A DNA stretch of 64,000 nt from Heliopora coerulea. Its lineage: Eukaryota > Cnidaria > Anthozoa > Scleralcyonacea > Helioporidae. Shown here one piece after another: positions 62,111 to 64,000 of this stretch. Every line of letters begins with the position of its first letter. Position 1 is the stretch's first letter. Made by a program: the position numbers and the translations under genes. Under the pieces are notes generated by a model. The model made no database searches and was not told the origin of the DNA. It was given only the letters and a program-made list of their open reading frames with translations. The DNA lies in contig JASJOG010000058.1 in the NCBI GenBank assembly GCA_030142905.1, positions 1,054,001 through 1,118,000 on the forward strand, in the 5' to 3' direction.

Positions 62111-64000
62111 CTGCAGTAAAGAAAAAGAACAAGTTTATTAAATTTGGTTGTGTAAACCGTGTTTTGAAAACTCATTTCGAAGAGTTTAGCAAGCCGTGTC
62201 TCATGAAATAGATTGTTTCACATCTGAAATGAGTAGCTTTACTAATGGAATGAAATAAATGGTGGAAAATAAATGGTAGAAAATAAATGGTGGAAAAGAA
62301 ACTGATAAGATTTATGAAACTTTGATAAACTGACGTCTGCTTTGCGGAGACTAGTAGCAGTTATTTCCGGCTTGCCTTTTGTGATCGTAGTTCATCGCAG
62401 ACCTTGGCTCATCATTTTCATCAGGTTTTGCCAACAATTCGATGGTGTCCACGCAGTTTTACATGTGGATTGCTTACCCACGGACTTGGTGAGAACAATT
62501 CTTGGTGAGTCTAACAATCCAGATGTAAAACTGTAAGGACACTATCGAATTGTTGGCAAAACCTGATGAAAATGATGAGCCAGGGTCTGCGATGAACTAC
62601 CATCACAAAAGGCAAGCCGGAAATAACTGCTACTGGTCTCCGCAGAGCAGACGTCAGTTTATCAAAGTTTCATAAATCTTATCAGTTTCTTTTCCACCAT
62701 TTATTTTCCACCATTTATTTCATTTTAAGTTGATGTGTGAAAATGATGTTGATCATTATGATTCATTTAAGAGAACCCTGCTTAAGCATTTAACGACAAG
62801 TTAATTCATCACTCTAAAATCAATAAAGGTTCCAGATTTTAACATTGCAGTAATAACGCCCAACAAACTGAGATACAATGTAACGACGTTCCGAAAATAC
62901 TGAAGATTTCATTGCTTATGTGATCCCTAATATTTCACTTCTACTGCTATAAAAAACAATCAACATTTCAAGAACACCCATGCTAATTATCGCAGCATAA
63001 AGACAGAAAATATCTTAAGGAACAACGAAACGGCTGGACTTATAACTAAAAAATGATCGGCTTTCACTATTACTAACAAAAGACAAAAAGGTTTATTTGA
63101 AGAAAGCAGCACCCCAATGAGAGTATTTTATGTACATCAGAAATATCTCTAGTATTTTTCACACTTTCCTTTGTACCTTTTAATTGAAAATTGGGAATAC
63201 CACAGTCCTACCGAGTTTGGTATGTGAACTAAAGTTTAGCACAAAATATGTTATGAGTTCAACATGCATTATCTCAGTGTCAAATAACGGCAATCAGCAA
63301 GTCCAGTGATGCCGCACAGGTAGACATACACTGAAAACTTCCTTCTAGGGGAAGTGGTAAGTGGAATGTCGATATGATGTGTCATATCTTAGATCTCGTG
63401 AGCAGTCAAGCCATTGTCATTTTAGAATAGTGAACACTGACACAGCAGATCTTGTACCATGGGAGGTGAGAGCTGAGAATCTGCTCTTGGAAGCCAGAGA
63501 GATACAGTAGAGATACAAACTTTTTGTAATTTAAACAAAAGTCCAAACGACAAGCCATGTACGGTAATTTTAGGTATTACTGTGTATGAGAAAAGTTTTC
63601 TATTTCTCCCCTCCTAATTTAATTTACAGCCAGCTCATAAATGGAGAACAAAATGGCTAGGCTGATTTATCATAGATTAATCCATAAAACCAATGTTGTA
63701 ATGACTCCAGTCGTACTTGTGGAAGAACCCAAAACAGTGACTAACCAGTTTTATAAAGACAGGACTTGATATAAGTCAGTAATCATAAAAGATCCAACTC
63801 TCAGTTTTTGACCAGACACACCTCGCGAGTAGGTAAACCCACGAAAAAAACTCCATGATAATCGTTCAAGAAGAGGTCAATAAAGTTCATTAGTCTGAAG
63901 AACGAATGAAAGAACTGCGTTTCCGTGTTTGAAGGAAGAACACGAACTGATTGAACTTGCATTAAGTGAAGACTCAACTCGAGTCTAAAGCTTGAGATCA
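62111..64000. other. Right-hand region, long inverted repeat and nothing else clear
   Basis: The 5' exon of the lectin gene is expected here or beyond the window, but I could not pick one with a donor in phase 1. Apart from the long inverted repeat at 62251-62724, I see only AT-rich DNA without long open frames. Confidence 0.45.
62251..62724. mobile_element. Long inverted repeat, arms over 200 bp
   Basis: The left arm (about 62251-62474) and right arm (about 62514-62724) are inverted copies with roughly 95 % identity around a loop of about 40 bases. GAAATAAATGGTGGAAAATA mirrors TATTTTCCACCATTTATTTC, and AATTCGATGGTGTCC mirrors GGACACTATCGAATT. The left end carries an extra AAATGGTAGAAAAT unit. 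No frame spans it. It is a snap-back MITE or a head-to-head pair of retroelement termini. Confidence 0.8.

Overview
The window looks like nuclear DNA of an early-branching animal, most probably an anthozoan cnidarian such as a stony coral. The DNA is AT-rich. Genes are broken into many short exons with GT-AG borders. The recognisable proteins are animal ones: TEX11, B4GALNT3/4, MTRES1, Golgi alpha-mannosidase I, a CAT-type transporter, RWDD1 and a membrane SUEL lectin. Many hairpin-type repeats resemble those I associate with cnidarian genomes; the species itself cannot be fixed from the sequence alone. Nothing suggests a bacterial operon, a CRISPR array or a prophage.

Layout. 1-15.4 kb is gene-poor: microsatellites, one copy of a tRNA-derived SINE and hairpin elements, with only weak candidate exons at the left edge and near 3.7-3.85 kb. 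16.1-19.0 kb (minus) carries four phase-compatible 5' exons of an unrecognised gene. It is divergent from a complete TEX11/ZIP4-type meiosis gene at 19.5-34.2 kb (plus, about 30 exons). A B4GALNT3/4-like glycosyltransferase (38.16-35.29 kb, minus) is divergent from MTRES1 (38.55-40.06 kb, plus). A class I alpha-mannosidase (48.41-41.61 kb, minus, 12 exons) is divergent from a CAT/SLC7-like transporter (49.64-52.36 kb, plus). RWDD1 (53.46-56.87 kb, plus) follows. Then come a tRNA-Phe-like gene with an inserted hairpin (57.5 kb) and a minus-strand SUEL-lectin membrane protein whose 5' end I could not find (62.1-59.06 kb).

The genes do not form a pathway. Two of them (mannosidase and GalNAc-transferase) act on Golgi N-glycans, which may be chance. 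The recurring arrangement is three head-to-head pairs with short shared 5' regions.

Mobile DNA is the most unusual part. There are three copies of a tRNA-derived SINE; two copies of a snap-back element built around a tRNA 3' half; several long inverted repeats; a mariner-type MITE with identical 29-bp ends; a hAT-like MITE; and remnants of a Penelope-like retroelement, with a GIY-YIG C-terminal fragment next to 202-bp direct repeats. Several repeats share a CTGANGA-hairpin-GAAA core resembling the hammerhead ribozyme core. Exon borders below were worked out by hand from splice signals, reading phase and remembered family alignments; none was verified by transcripts or searches.
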